Below are positions 8,122 to 18,400 of a DNA stretch of 64,000 bases, in pieces. The notes beneath the pieces are model-generated. The model had not been told where the DNA came from, searched no databases, and worked only from the letters and a program-made list of their open reading frames with translations. The stretch comes from Barthelona sp. PCE (Eukaryota; Metamonada: BaSk clade), in assembly GCA_040285745.1 (NCBI GenBank), contig JAUFOR010000002.1:496001-560000 (forward strand), written 5' to 3'. The position numbers were made by a program, and so were the translations under genes. The stretch's first letter is position 1. Each line of letters begins with the position of its first letter.

Positions 8122-11100
8122 TTAAATCATGCTCATATTTGAACGGTATATGGACGGCTTGCGGGGCGTGTTACGAGTACTGGGACCTGGTGAAGGTTCA
8201 TGAAAACTTGGCATGCTCAACTTAAGGAAATCAAACTCATTCATTTCTTTTCTTTTCTTCCTCTGGTTTTGCTGCTGCGCAATCATCTCTGTGGGGAGGG
8301 CGAGGGACTGTCTTCTTCTTAACTGTTCTGGTTTGGGTGCAACTGAAAGACCTTGACTGAGTGTGTTTCGATTATAGATGGTCCCAGATGTATCGCTATC
8401 AAAAAATTTCTTATGTATCTTTGGTAAGGATTCTGATTCCTTCCTATATTTCATGACAAGACTATCGGTCTTTTTTCGAAGACGAGCAGCAGACTTAACT
8501 GTTTTTAACATTCGTTTTGCAATAGCACCTGTTATTTGCTTCGGTTTTTTCTCTCTTTGAATAATTTTTTGTTCAAAATCCATTTCTTGCATTTCATTTG
8601 GATACTCTATGGTTTGTCCACTTTCAAAGTCATAAAAAGATCTTTTATCTCTTCTAATATCAGAGCTACTCCTCTCACTTTCAAACATATCTGATAGCGT
8701 CTCATGTTTAATCGTACCATCATTAAGTTCTTGCTCTAATTTCTCATAAATGTGGGGAAACTTTTGTTGTGTTCTCAAAGAAATTAGTCTACGGTTGTTA
8801 GACTCTGCTACTGAACTCTCAACATCAACATCAATAGTATTTTTAGTGTTTTGTCTCAGTAAAACATCAATATCAACATCATCTTCAGTGGGTCTTCTTT
8901 TAATGGTTTTCTCGTATTCAATTTCTTGCTTCATGAATTTTTTAAGACGCTGATTGGCAAGTGCAGCATGTCTTGCAATCTCTAACTGCCGCTTGATCTC
9001 CTCCAACACTCTATCTTTCAAAAATCCTGTCGAAACATGTTCTAGTGCTGCTAATAATGCCTGTTGATCGTATAAATCGAGGGGTTTGTTTAAAATCGGG
9101 TCTCTCCTCAACGAATCATCATGTTTAGAGTCAGAAAAAAGAAGTTCATCAAGATCAAAGTCATGTTGAATTTGTTCCTCTTTATGTGATCTGGTCAGTT
9201 CACGCATGATCTTATCCGACTGCCTCTGTGCGTTACGGTAATGTACAACTAATGGATCAAGTCTTGGCAACATGTGGAAATTACCAAAATTTTCAGCATT
9301 CTTAATATAATTGAGAGTGTTCTTGTGATGTCTATACACCTTCTTATGTGTCTCTTCTAGCTTGTCCTTGATTCTTCTCTCTAACTGGTGGACTTTAAGA
9401 CCAACATGTTCGCTGCCAACAGCTGGAACAGAGTTATTAGCATCACCGGGCAGAATTATGGGGATTGTGTCAAACGCCCTTTCATATTTTTCCTTCCTCT
9501 CCATTGCTTCCTCTCGTTCTTTGAATTTCTCCAACAATCCAACCGAATTTTTACCTTTTATCTTTTTACGCAGTTTCTTTGCTGTTTCCAGTAATACTTT
9601 GCGCTCCTTTCGCCAAATCTCTCTCACCAAAGCCGCACTTTCATGAGACGAACATATTTTTGAGAATTGCTCGAAAGTAAGATTGTCAAATGCTGTTCCC
9701 TCATCCATAATAGCATCGTGGAACTGCGAGGAAACGCTGGATATTTTTGAAGAATTGGATCTACTGGTCTTCATGTCAGAAACTTCATCAATAGTAGAAA
9801 ATTCACTCATATTTTCAGCAAACATCTCATAGGTGTTCAAATCTCGAACAATATTACTTGCTCTTCGTTCTGCCCAATCAACACTCTCTCTTCTCGATGA
9901 CCAGAAGCTTGTCTGTTGTGATGTTGGTGTATCTAGAGATATGGGTCCTACTGGTACATTCTTTGGTGACATTAATGTATGTGAATTAGAAATACTGATA
10001 GTAGAATACTTCCGCTTTGCATCTAATATTCTGGCCTTATCATTTGAAATAGAAGGTTTCCATTTTGCAGAAGCAAGTGCTCTTTGTACTCTAAAATTTT
10101 TCTGTCGATCTTCAGCTCTGTTTAACGATTCTACTTCTTCAAATATACTCTTTGGTTTGGGTTTCTTGAAGAACTTAAGAGATCTTACTGTTTGTAGTGA
10201 TTTATGTTCGTTGAGGATTTCATCATTGAGTGAATTAAAATCAATGTCTTCCTCAACCTCTTCACATCCAATAGCACCAACAATTTCACCATTGCTGCGT
10301 AGAATTCCTGGCAGTTTGCCTTCTCTTATGAATCTACGTAGACGATCAATTGCTGAACGTTGAAAATCTTTAAAGTTTTTTTTTAGTTTTTCCTCTGTAT
10401 ATCCAAAAACTTCTTCCTGAAACCTACTCCTTGTGCCCTTTTTGGATGGTTTGATTGTATGGTTGAGATAATTTTTGATTTGTGTTGAATAGTTAAATGG
10501 AAGATTGAATTCTGTGTGAGGTTTGTTTTCTAACGGATTAAACCGGATTTTGGTCAAACTAGACAGTTTTCCTTCCATGTTATGCAGCTCAAGGCCCTTT
10601 TCGATGTCATTGTAGCTTATTGGTGAATCGTTTAACCATAATAAATTTTTAAAAGGACCAGATTCTCGTTCTCCAAGAGGTTCTAAGTTATAAATGATTT
10701 TAGTTGAAGTCATTGAATGATGGTATTTCGGTAAATCATTTGAAGGCTTAGAATCTAAGACAGAAATATCAAATTTTGAATTATTTTCCCCAAGCATTAC
10801 AAAAAACATATATTGAATACATAAAATACGTTGATTAGCTTCAGGAAATGGATTGTTGTCGAAATTGATAGATATTAGGTTTGGATGCTTGCTTAACTTT
10901 AATATATCATCAAAACGCTCAATAAAATTGTAAGAAACATTTATATGCTGCAAATTTGGCATTTCTTCAAGAATATTATGAAATGGGAGTGTTCTCATTT
11001 CGTTATAGGACAGATCTATTGATAGCAAAGAATCTGCTTTAAAAAACGTAAATAATTCAACTGGAAAAACTTTTAATGACAGGTTATTAATGAAGAGAGC

Positions 11101-11247
11101 TGGAATATGTTGCAAAATATCGACTGGATATGTCTTAAGCAGCTCCTTTAACCAACTTGGTGCATCTAAATCCTCAATTTCATCGAAAAAAGATTGCAAT
11201 GTTTGATCTTGCTTGTTATTTGGTATTATTAAATCATTCATTTGCAT
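8122..11247 (-). CDS. LRR and coiled-coil protein, unknown
   Basis: The 1041-residue protein has a short N-terminal leucine-rich-repeat block at about residues 50-145 (SLLSIDLSYNEMRTLP, NLQHINVSYNFIERF, NLISINFDNNPF), of the SDS22-like type, closed by a helical cap. From ~residue 270 on it is charged and largely helical or disordered, with coiled-coil-like Lys/Glu runs near 550-600 and many Ser/Arg/Lys patches. This organisation is common in cytoskeletal and flagellar scaffold proteins, but no family name is justified. It lies upstream of the DUF523 gene on the same strand with a 53-nt gap. A TTTTCACCCTTTC element lies ~45 nt upstream of the ATG. Confidence 0.7.
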   Translation of the reverse strand: MQMNDLIIPNNKQDQTLQSFFDEIEDLDAPSWLKELLKTYPVDILQHIPALFINNLSLKVFPVELFTFFKADSLLSIDLSYNEMRTLPFHNILEEMPNLQHINVSYNFIERFDDILKLSKHPNLISINFDNNPFPEANQRILCIQYMFFVMLGENNSKFDISVLDSKPSNDLPKYHHSMTSTKIIYNLEPLGERESGPFKNLLWLNDSPISYNDIEKGLELHNMEGKLSSLTKIRFNPLENKPHTEFNLPFNYSTQIKNYLNHTIKPSKKGTRSRFQEEVFGYTEEKLKKNFKDFQRSAIDRLRRFIREGKLPGILRSNGEIVGAIGCEEVEEDIDFNSLNDEILNEHKSLQTVRSLKFFKKPKPKSIFEEVESLNRAEDRQKNFRVQRALASAKWKPSISNDKARILDAKRKYSTISISNSHTLMSPKNVPVGPISLDTPTSQQTSFWSSRRESVDWAERRASNIVRDLNTYEMFAENMSEFSTIDEVSDMKTSRSNSSKISSVSSQFHDAIMDEGTAFDNLTFEQFSKICSSHESAALVREIWRKERKVLLETAKKLRKKIKGKNSVGLLEKFKEREEAMERKEKYERAFDTIPIILPGDANNSVPAVGSEHVGLKVHQLERRIKDKLEETHKKVYRHHKNTLNYIKNAENFGNFHMLPRLDPLVVHYRNAQRQSDKIMRELTRSHKEEQIQHDFDLDELLFSDSKHDDSLRRDPILNKPLDLYDQQALLAALEHVSTGFLKDRVLEEIKRQLEIARHAALANQRLKKFMKQEIEYEKTIKRRPTEDDVDIDVLLRQNTKNTIDVDVESSVAESNNRRLISLRTQQKFPHIYEKLEQELNDGTIKHETLSDMFESERSSSDIRRDKRSFYDFESGQTIEYPNEMQEMDFEQKIIQREKKPKQITGAIAKRMLKTVKSAARLRKKTDSLVMKYRKESESLPKIHKKFFDSDTSGTIYNRNTLSQGLSVAPKPEQLRRRQSLALPTEMIAQQQNQRKKRKEMNEFDFLKLSMPSFHEPSPGPSTRNTPRKPSIYRSNMSMI

Positions 11248-11331
11248 TTTCGTAAGGCCCTACATGTGTTTTAAAGAATTAAATTTCAAAGAAAGGGTGA
11301 AAAAAAATATATCATATGCCAAACATTTACT

Positions 11332-12246
11332 CTAATGATGTTTATCAGATGCCAACATGCGAGACTTTGTGAAACTTAATCTTAAAAATCCATAAATAAT
11401 GCTTAACCCAGCTGCTGATGGTATTAATGCAAAATTAAAACCACTTACCTTAATTAAATTAACTGCCATACCAAGTACTACTGCAGAAATGTTGAAAAAC
11501 ACAAATAAATCATGATAATCAATCAAAAACACAATCATAATCATTATTATTAAGAAAATAACACATACACGAATCATAATTCCAAGATTATATTGAAACA
11601 TTCCATTTCCAAACGCTCCAGGAGAATCTGATAAGAAAATTCCGAGGAATCCATCTAAAACGACAACAGCAGAACCAACAATTACATTTGAAAATCTTAA
11701 AATAGATCTTGCCTCTTTATCGTTCTTTGTACCAGCCAAAAACAGGATGATGTATAAAAAAATCAAACCATTTACGACACCTATAAATAGAGTATCAATT
11801 TCTTGAATAAATGAAAATCCACTACCTAATTTGTAAGATAAAAATGCTATTGGTAAGACAAATATTACATCAATTAAAGCAAAACGAATTTTAAGCAAAG
11901 GTGCCAAAATCATTGCGAAAATTGGAGCAATTGAGTAACATAAGAATGGATTTGCACGGATTGGTGATTTTATCGCTTTTTGTAGCAGTGAAATATGTGT
12001 ATAACATAAGAATGAAAAACAAAAGAAGAAAACTCTTTTTGAAGACTTTAACAACTTTAGTTTTTTCCTTGTCTGTCTGAAATTCCCAATGTCTAGTAGT
12101 AGCAAAGGTAATGAAAACAATAGAAATATTGCAGATGCCCTAATACCTTGGAAATAGGATTCGCTTAAATTCTTAATTAATGAATAGCCCATCACCAGCA
12201 TAACTACTGGTGCTATAGCTGCTATAACATGTTTTTCAATTGTCAT
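11332..12246 (-). CDS. Ten-span membrane protein, DMT-transporter-like size
   Basis: From the ATG at 12246 the protein has 304 residues and about ten evenly spaced hydrophobic helices separated by very short polar loops, ending in a basic tail (SFTKSRMLASDKHH). Ten helices in ~300 residues is the layout of drug/metabolite and nucleotide-sugar transporters, but no diagnostic motif is visible. An earlier in-frame ATG at 12291 would add 15 residues but leaves only 10 nt to the upstream gene's stop. I prefer 12246 because TTTCAACTCTTTTCC precedes it closely. Confidence 0.65.
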   Translation of the reverse strand: MTIEKHVIAAIAPVVMLVMGYSLIKNLSESYFQGIRASAIFLLFSLPLLLLDIGNFRQTRKKLKLLKSSKRVFFFCFSFLCYTHISLLQKAIKSPIRANPFLCYSIAPIFAMILAPLLKIRFALIDVIFVLPIAFLSYKLGSGFSFIQEIDTLFIGVVNGLIFLYIILFLAGTKNDKEARSILRFSNVIVGSAVVVLDGFLGIFLSDSPGAFGNGMFQYNLGIMIRVCVIFLIIMIMIVFLIDYHDLFVFFNISAVVLGMAVNLIKVSGFNFALIPSAAGLSIIYGFLRLSFTKSRMLASDKHH

Positions 12247-12301
12247 TATTTGGAAAAGAGTTGAAATACTCAAAACAAAAATTACACACATTTACACAAA
12301 A

Positions 12302-13129
12302 TTATAAAGCAAATATTGCACTCCTGCTTATCTTAGGAGTTCCCAGATAACCTAAATCTTTTGTTTTCATTTTCCTAATATGATTATAACCAAAGTTAAC
12401 AGGAACAGGTGGTTTAACAGATATATGTCTAGATTGGTTCATATTAGTATTTGTAGAGCTACCATGCCTTGAATAAGTACTACTATAGCTATTTCTTGCA
12501 GACTGGGGAACACTTAAATTGAATGTATTTGGATCATCCATATCAAAAAAAGTATTTGATTCAACAGTAATTTTCCTTCCATTCATTCTTATAGTATTCT
12601 TATCATTATCTTTCTGTTCTTGATGAAAAAATGCAAAAAATAATCCAATAATAATAAAAAAGAAAACTAAAACAAATATTAATGCAGGAATATAATCTAG
12701 ATATAAATTAACTTGACCGTAAGATATTCTGGCAAATGTGGGAATGCATCTATTGTCAAGCAGTCTTTCATCCCCGTCACAATCATTGCTTATTGATGAA
12801 CGAATAAAATCAACCGTGATGCGAACCGTTTCCAGTGATTCGACATCTATGGTACGATTCCCTGCGATAATGAATCGAGTTGGTATATCAGAAGCACACA
12901 CTGTGCCAAATTTAACCGAACAGTCTTTAGGAAGATGAGATTCTATGTTTAACTCAAAGAAACAGTGTTCACAATGTAATTTAAATACGCATGATGATTT
13001 GCCCGATGGTAATGTTGTAATGTAATGTAATTGTTGTTCTGTAAAGAGAAAATTTGTGTTGTTAGCAAAAACCGTGCAGAAAAGTAACGCAACACACAAT
13101 ATGTTTAGTGTTATGTTGTTAGCCCTCAT
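12302..13129 (-). CDS. Type I membrane protein, unknown
   Basis: The 275-residue protein begins with a clear signal peptide (ITLNILCVALLFCTVFA). A Cys-containing ectodomain of ~120 residues follows, with N-glycosylation sites (NNT near the start, NRT). A single transmembrane helix lies near residues 146-168 (PALIFVLVFFFIIIGLFFAFF). The ~100-residue cytoplasmic tail is rich in Ser, Asn and Arg. No named domain is recognised. The topology suits a surface or endomembrane receptor-like protein. Confidence 0.7.
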   Translation of the reverse strand: MRANNITLNILCVALLFCTVFANNTNFLFTEQQLHYITTLPSGKSSCVFKLHCEHCFFELNIESHLPKDCSVKFGTVCASDIPTRFIIAGNRTIDVESLETVRITVDFIRSSISNDCDGDERLLDNRCIPTFARISYGQVNLYLDYIPALIFVLVFFFIIIGLFFAFFHQEQKDNDKNTIRMNGRKITVESNTFFDMDDPNTFNLSVPQSARNSYSSTYSRHGSSTNTNMNQSRHISVKPPVPVNFGYNHIRKMKTKDLGYLGTPKISRSAIFAL

Positions 13130-13334
13130 GAACAGCCTTGGGGAAAAACAACAAGCCTTGAAAAGGAAAATGAATTGATTTACACATTCTATTTAAAGAA
13201 TCTAAGTCATGTTCAGTGATACATTATTTTCATGAGTACCACTTCGTCCGATGTAGCAAGGTAACCATATTTACTGAATTATATTTGAAAAAAGAGCGCA
13301 GGAAGAAATAAATTTGAAAATTTAAATCAGATGT

Positions 13335-14285
13335 TTATTTTTTCCATGAATCCATAACATGCTCTAAAACTGCCATTAGGCGTCCATCTACAAGAGCAGA
13401 ATGTTTCTCAAACGCTAAGGGATGGAAAAACACCACACCCGTTTCGTTTCTGATGGGTAAAGAAGGATCATATACAATACTATCACCAACAATATCACAT
13501 ACATGTCCTCCGGCAGCCCTAACAATCGCTTCTGGAGCACAAGAATCCCATCTTTTTGATCCTGTTCCACAGTCTACATAAATTCCTCCTGCATTTAAAG
13601 CAAATACTGCTTTTGATCCCATTCCACCTGCTCTAAACACCTGCTTTATATCCATTGTGCTATTTATAATATTTAACATAGATCCGTACATGTCCATCTC
13701 AGATATTGTATTATAAGGCGCCCATTGTGTATATATAACTGTGTTTGGGTTTGGCATAGATGAAGATTGTAGACCAAAGACTTGCTTAGTCTCAACAATA
13801 CCAATAACACTGTGTCCATTTGGTTCGCTAAAGGGAAAATGAACTACTCCTGCTACACATTGTTTAGTACTCTTTAATGTAAACCCAATCAATGTTGTTA
13901 CATTCTTTCGGTAATCTGAGGTGGAATCGTCAACAGTTGCCACAAAATCGCGTGTACCATCAAGTGGATCAATGTATGCAATAATGTCATCAATATCGTA
14001 CAAAGGACAGTCTTTAAAAGGATGTGATGCTGGTGGTTTTGAATAGGCCAGTGCGTACTCATCATGAGGCTCCTCATCTTCTTCACCTACAATACTTAAA
14101 TTTGGAAAATATTTGTTGAATGTACTGACAATCATCCGTTCCACTGTTTTGTCAGCTCTTGTGACAGGACCTGCGATGCCCTTCGAAATCACGTTGATAT
14201 CGTCTTCTGTGCTTATTTGAACAATGATTTGCCCCGCTTCTTTGGCGCACTGTGCTGACAAGTACAGCAAATCTTGAAAATTCAT
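13335..14285 (-). CDS. BPNT1: BPNT1-like 3'(2'),5'-bisphosphate nucleotidase
   Basis: The 316-residue protein belongs to the Li+-sensitive Mg-dependent phosphatase (inositol monophosphatase) superfamily. It shows VTRADKTVERMI, SIVGEEDEE (metal-binding glutamates, ~residue 66), the central YIDPLDGTRDFV motif (~106) and KRWDSCAPEAIVRAAGG (~243). The CAPEAI wording is closer to 3'-phosphoadenosine-5'-phosphate nucleotidases than to inositol monophosphatases. Such enzymes hydrolyse PAP produced by sulfation reactions. It runs divergently from the UBX gene, with 94 nt between start codons. Confidence 0.88.
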   Translation of the reverse strand: MNFQDLLYLSAQCAKEAGQIIVQISTEDDINVISKGIAGPVTRADKTVERMIVSTFNKYFPNLSIVGEEDEEPHDEYALAYSKPPASHPFKDCPLYDIDDIIAYIDPLDGTRDFVATVDDSTSDYRKNVTTLIGFTLKSTKQCVAGVVHFPFSEPNGHSVIGIVETKQVFGLQSSSMPNPNTVIYTQWAPYNTISEMDMYGSMLNIINSTMDIKQVFRAGGMGSKAVFALNAGGIYVDCGTGSKRWDSCAPEAIVRAAGGHVCDIVGDSIVYDPSLPIRNETGVVFFHPLAFEKHSALVDGRLMAVLEHVMDSWKK

Positions 14286-14365
14286 GTTTTAAATAACTTT
14301 AACCCAAAAGGATATGAAAAGAAGGATAATAAAAATGAAAACATGTTTTAACATTTCTTACCTTA

Positions 14366-14370
14366 TCATT
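14366..14370 (+). promoter_or_regulatory. Initiator-like TCATT
   Basis: TCATT with its A 12 nt before the chosen UBX-gene ATG. It matches the trichomonad initiator TCA+1Y(T/A) and helps decide the start codon. No transcript data are available here. Confidence 0.5.
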
Positions 14371-14379
14371 TCCTTTGTT

Positions 14380-15423
14380 ATGATCCACGAACAACAGTTG
14401 GGCCGATTTAGGGAGGTCACAGGCGAGAACGATATCAATGTGGCAACGATGTATCTTGAGTATGTCCAATGGAATCTTAACGATGCATTAAATCTTTATT
14501 TGACATCTCCTGACTTTTTTGAGCAGCGAGAAAACCGGGATGACCAGATTAGAGTTGAAGATGTTGAAGAATTGTCGGAAAGTATGGCTGACGATTTATT
14601 ATCATATCTTAATGTTCATGAAGAACCCTTTAAGGAACCTCCCCTACCACCAGACGACTTCACCAGATATTTTTATAAAAAATATCGTTGCTTGCATCCT
14701 CCATTTTTACCACCGATGTATTTGACAGATGCAGTAGCTCATAGTAGAAGAGAACAGAAATTTCTCTTACTGTATATCCACTCAGAGGATAACAGTGGAA
14801 CAGAAAATATGGTTAAACATGTTTTGAGTCATCCAACGTTCATTGATTTCGTGACTACAAATTTTTGTTTTTGGTGTATGAAAGTTAATGACTCACAATC
14901 AGCATTTATTGCCAATGTATATGGATATTTTGCTTATCCGTCTTTGATGATGATCGATCCTAGTGTTTTGAAACCTCTAGAAGTGTTATTTGATGAAGCT
15001 ATTCGTGATGCAACAACTGTAGTAAGTAATCTTGGTGCTGCTCTGCTTAATTATCGCCGATTGCTTAACGGAAGAGATGATATTTATGTAGATAACACAG
15101 AGGGAAAAGAAGAAGGTATTAATGTTAATGTAACTCCTCCTATTTCTTTTGATCACATATCTTCGATTGAGCCAGAGAACAGAGAACCAAGTCCTGGGCA
15201 TTCGATTAGTGTTGTTCTACAAACTAAGACTGGTACCGTTGTTGAAGAAAGTTGTTTAACCACCACAGAATGTCAACGGTTATATGAAAATGCAAAACTT
15301 TTATTGGGTGGTGAAGAACCACAAAAATTGTATATGGTTTTTCCATATATACAATTGCCTAATGATAATACACAATTAAAAGACTTGGGTATTAACCAAA
15401 GAAGTTTAATTATCGTTAAATAG
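14380..15423 (+). CDS. UBA-UAS-UBX protein, UBXN7-like p97 adaptor
   Basis: From the ATG at 14380 the protein has 347 residues. A UBA-like helix bundle is at the N-terminus (FREVTGENDINVATMYLEYV). A thioredoxin-fold UAS domain lies around residues 110-230 (FLLLYIHSEDN, FWCMKVNDSQ, YPSLMMIDP). The C-terminal ~75 residues form a ubiquitin-like UBX domain ending DLGINQRSLIIVK. Proteins with this order recruit ubiquitylated clients to Cdc48/p97. An upstream in-frame ATG at 14314 would add a hydrophobic leader that makes no sense before a UBA. A TCATT initiator also lies 12 nt before 14380. The stop is 1 nt from the stop of the convergent CEP192-like gene. Confidence 0.88.
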   Translation: MIHEQQLGRFREVTGENDINVATMYLEYVQWNLNDALNLYLTSPDFFEQRENRDDQIRVEDVEELSESMADDLLSYLNVHEEPFKEPPLPPDDFTRYFYKKYRCLHPPFLPPMYLTDAVAHSRREQKFLLLYIHSEDNSGTENMVKHVLSHPTFIDFVTTNFCFWCMKVNDSQSAFIANVYGYFAYPSLMMIDPSVLKPLEVLFDEAIRDATTVVSNLGAALLNYRRLLNGRDDIYVDNTEGKEEGINVNVTPPISFDHISSIEPENREPSPGHSISVVLQTKTGTVVEESCLTTTECQRLYENAKLLLGGEEPQKLYMVFPYIQLPNDNTQLKDLGINQRSLIIVK

Positions 15424-15424
15424 A

Positions 15425-18400
15425 TTATATATCAACAGCAGTAATTGTGAAAGCTTCATCAAATGATTTTCCAATAATGCGAACACGTACAGATTTTCTC
15501 TTGTGATTTTCAAATCTATTGAAAGCACAAAATACACTCAATTGACAAACTCCATTGGCATCAATAGTTTCTCGTGTAGGAGTAATTGAAATTACATCAC
15601 TCTCACCTACAATGGCTTGAAACGATTGTGGTACATTTGTAGTATTCTCTACACTAATGAGTGAAACGGGGTGGTCAGGTCGCAGAATAATCTCGCGATC
15701 TTTATCAAGTCCATGGATCTTTATGGCACTAGAACTACCATAGTATGCACAAGTGATGGGGATAGTATCTCCAGAATCAGAATGCAAGAATAAAACATCC
15801 CATAGCATGATATTTCCACTTGAAACCTTTGGAATTGACGTTAACTTAATTGGAACATCAATATAGCTTTCAGGAGCAATAACAACATCTGTAGTAGGGA
15901 ATTCATAACGGTTAGAACGTGGAAAGTGTAATTTCCTGGTTTTTGATGTGCGGTTGATAATGCAACAGTGTACAATTCGACATTTGTTTGAAAAGAGAAC
16001 CAAAGGATCTACTTCAAAACCGTTTGTTGTTATCTTATTTAACTCAGGGAAAGGACTAGTCTCTGTAACAAGTGTAGGCTTTAACATCATTTTAACATAT
16101 GCATCACTCTTTTGTTTTCCACTTGTAAACAATACCCTCTTGTTATGTTTACCAATAACATTGGTAACAGGGTAATTGAAGTATGCAAGACATGAGTCCT
16201 TTGCCGAAAGTTCATTGGGACAATCCACCAACATATCTGAAGTGTGACGAATTGCTGCTGTACCGGATCCTATGTTTTCAAGCACAATGGAACCATACAC
16301 TGTTGTGCTCACTGTTGTAGTGTCGTCTCTGAACTGTGGAACAGCCAACTGCAATGGTATAACCTTTGTTCTGACAACTAAGCGACCACGCTTCATTATA
16401 GGTGAACTCTTCACACGAGAGCGTTTAGAACTACGACGAATAGGTGAGAGTACCTTCTTCTTGAATGGATTACCGAATGATCGGGAATAAGGTGAAGTAT
16501 TGGGGGTTGATGCAACCTTAATCTTTTCATGGATACCAGCAGCGCTTACAATATATCTGTTTCTTGGTGATTCAGTGGATGATTTCACAATTACAACAGG
16601 GATACGGGAAAACTCACCACCTGCACGAATTTCAATATTAGTTAAGAGTACAATGAAAGATTTAACAAGACGGATGTGCATATTGCTACCGAATGCATGC
16701 GAAGTCTTACCACTGCTAATGAATTCAGAGAAGGTACTATTCAGAGCAGCGTGCAAGATACGGACACAGAAGCGGGAAGATGAAGATGATCTGAGTGTGA
16801 ATTTTGAGGGTTTAAACTCAAAAACTGTGGGGCAATTCGGAGGACAACGGAATATTATTGGCATTGATCTTCTAAGATTATTATTGATAGAAATACGCTG
16901 TTCCTGTGTTGTGTCACTCCAAATTATTCTACTTACACCTAATGTAAATGATTTTGAAGGGTTTTTGAATTTAGATTCACGCAAAAACTTTCGAACAACA
17001 CGACTATGTACTATATCATCCATAGTATTCTTTACCATTTCAACACGGGGTGTAACAAGTTCTTCCACTCGAAGTTCCTCAAATGAATCCTCCTGTTGGG
17101 AAGAAACAAGATCTCTGATATCAAGTTTAAAGGAAGGGCTTTCTTCAACATTTTCTTCTTCTAATTTCTCCATTTCTTTTTCCTTTTTGCGAATTTCTCG
17201 TTGTTTGCGAAGATTATTGAGACGTTGAACCAATTTAGCTTGACGAGCTGTGTTATCGGCCAACTTGGGCTTAACTTTGTGTTTTGTTAACTCTTCAGAT
17301 ACTTGATCCTCCTCAACAAATTCTTCTTCCTCACTTGATGACTCTGTTGAAAGATCTTGAATCGAGACAACACTCAATGAATCCGTAGATTCAGCAATTG
17401 ATTCAGTCTCACTTTCTGAAAAATCTTCAAATTCAGCATGATCTTCATCATGTTCAGTAAAGGGAACATAATCGAAAACATGCATTTGAGTATGTTCTGT
17501 AACCCACTTACGCACATAAAAAAAGTCAAGTTGACGTAAACTATCACGCATAAAGCGAGGACTGGTACCTTCACCAATAATCACATGTTCGAGTGACTTT
17601 TCAACCTCCGATATAGAACCTTCCTTCTGAGCAATGAACAACAGATCGCCAAGTACAGACTCACATGAAGATACAGAGTTCTGTTCGTTGACTTGTAGTA
17701 GTTCTCCAATAGGAACAACAGAATTTGCCGGAACTGGAATCATTTCCTGATTGACAATGACAGTAGCATCACGGTTTCCAACGTTATGAGCTGACATTTC
17801 ATCAGTAACATAGACAGATCCGTTCAAAAAAACTTCTTCACCTGATCCGTCAATGAATTGTACATGTGAAACACCACCAATTCCAAGAACAGGAAGCATC
17901 AATGTACGATATCCCTCACAAGTTACAGACAGCATAGAACGATATCTAGCAACTTGTGCTGGGCAGAAAGTGATTGTAATCTTGTGCGCCTGACCTGGAT
18001 CAAAATTTAAAACAGTGGGGTCAACAGTAAAATCATCAAAACATGAGAAATGAACGTTTGTAATTGGAGTATCCAATTTGTTCTTAAATTTGAATGTGAT
18101 TGCTTTATCTTTCCCAAGCGCAACAACTCCACAATCAACAATACGCACTGAACATACAAGCGGTAACTTGTGAAGCTTCTTCTTGGGAATAACAACTTGA
18201 TGACTACGATCTCCATACTTGATGATTTGTGTGGTATCTTTGTCACTCTGTTCTACCGGGTACTTGATCTCATCATCAAGCAAAATTTCATCATTATCAA
18301 TAGTAATGGATAAAGGAATTGGACAATTATTAGTGACTACAATAGCATCATCTACATACTTTGCAGAAATAGAAGGCATACCAATCTCAATCTCAATCGG

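Noticed and set aside
14314-14379. Upstream in-frame start for the UBX protein
   Set aside because: Would add a hydrophobic leader before a UBA domain and would lie upstream of the TCATT initiator.
16500-17228. 242-codon plus-strand frame
   Set aside because: Antisense of the CEP192-like gene; no domain, Ser/Arg-rich composition typical of a shadow frame.
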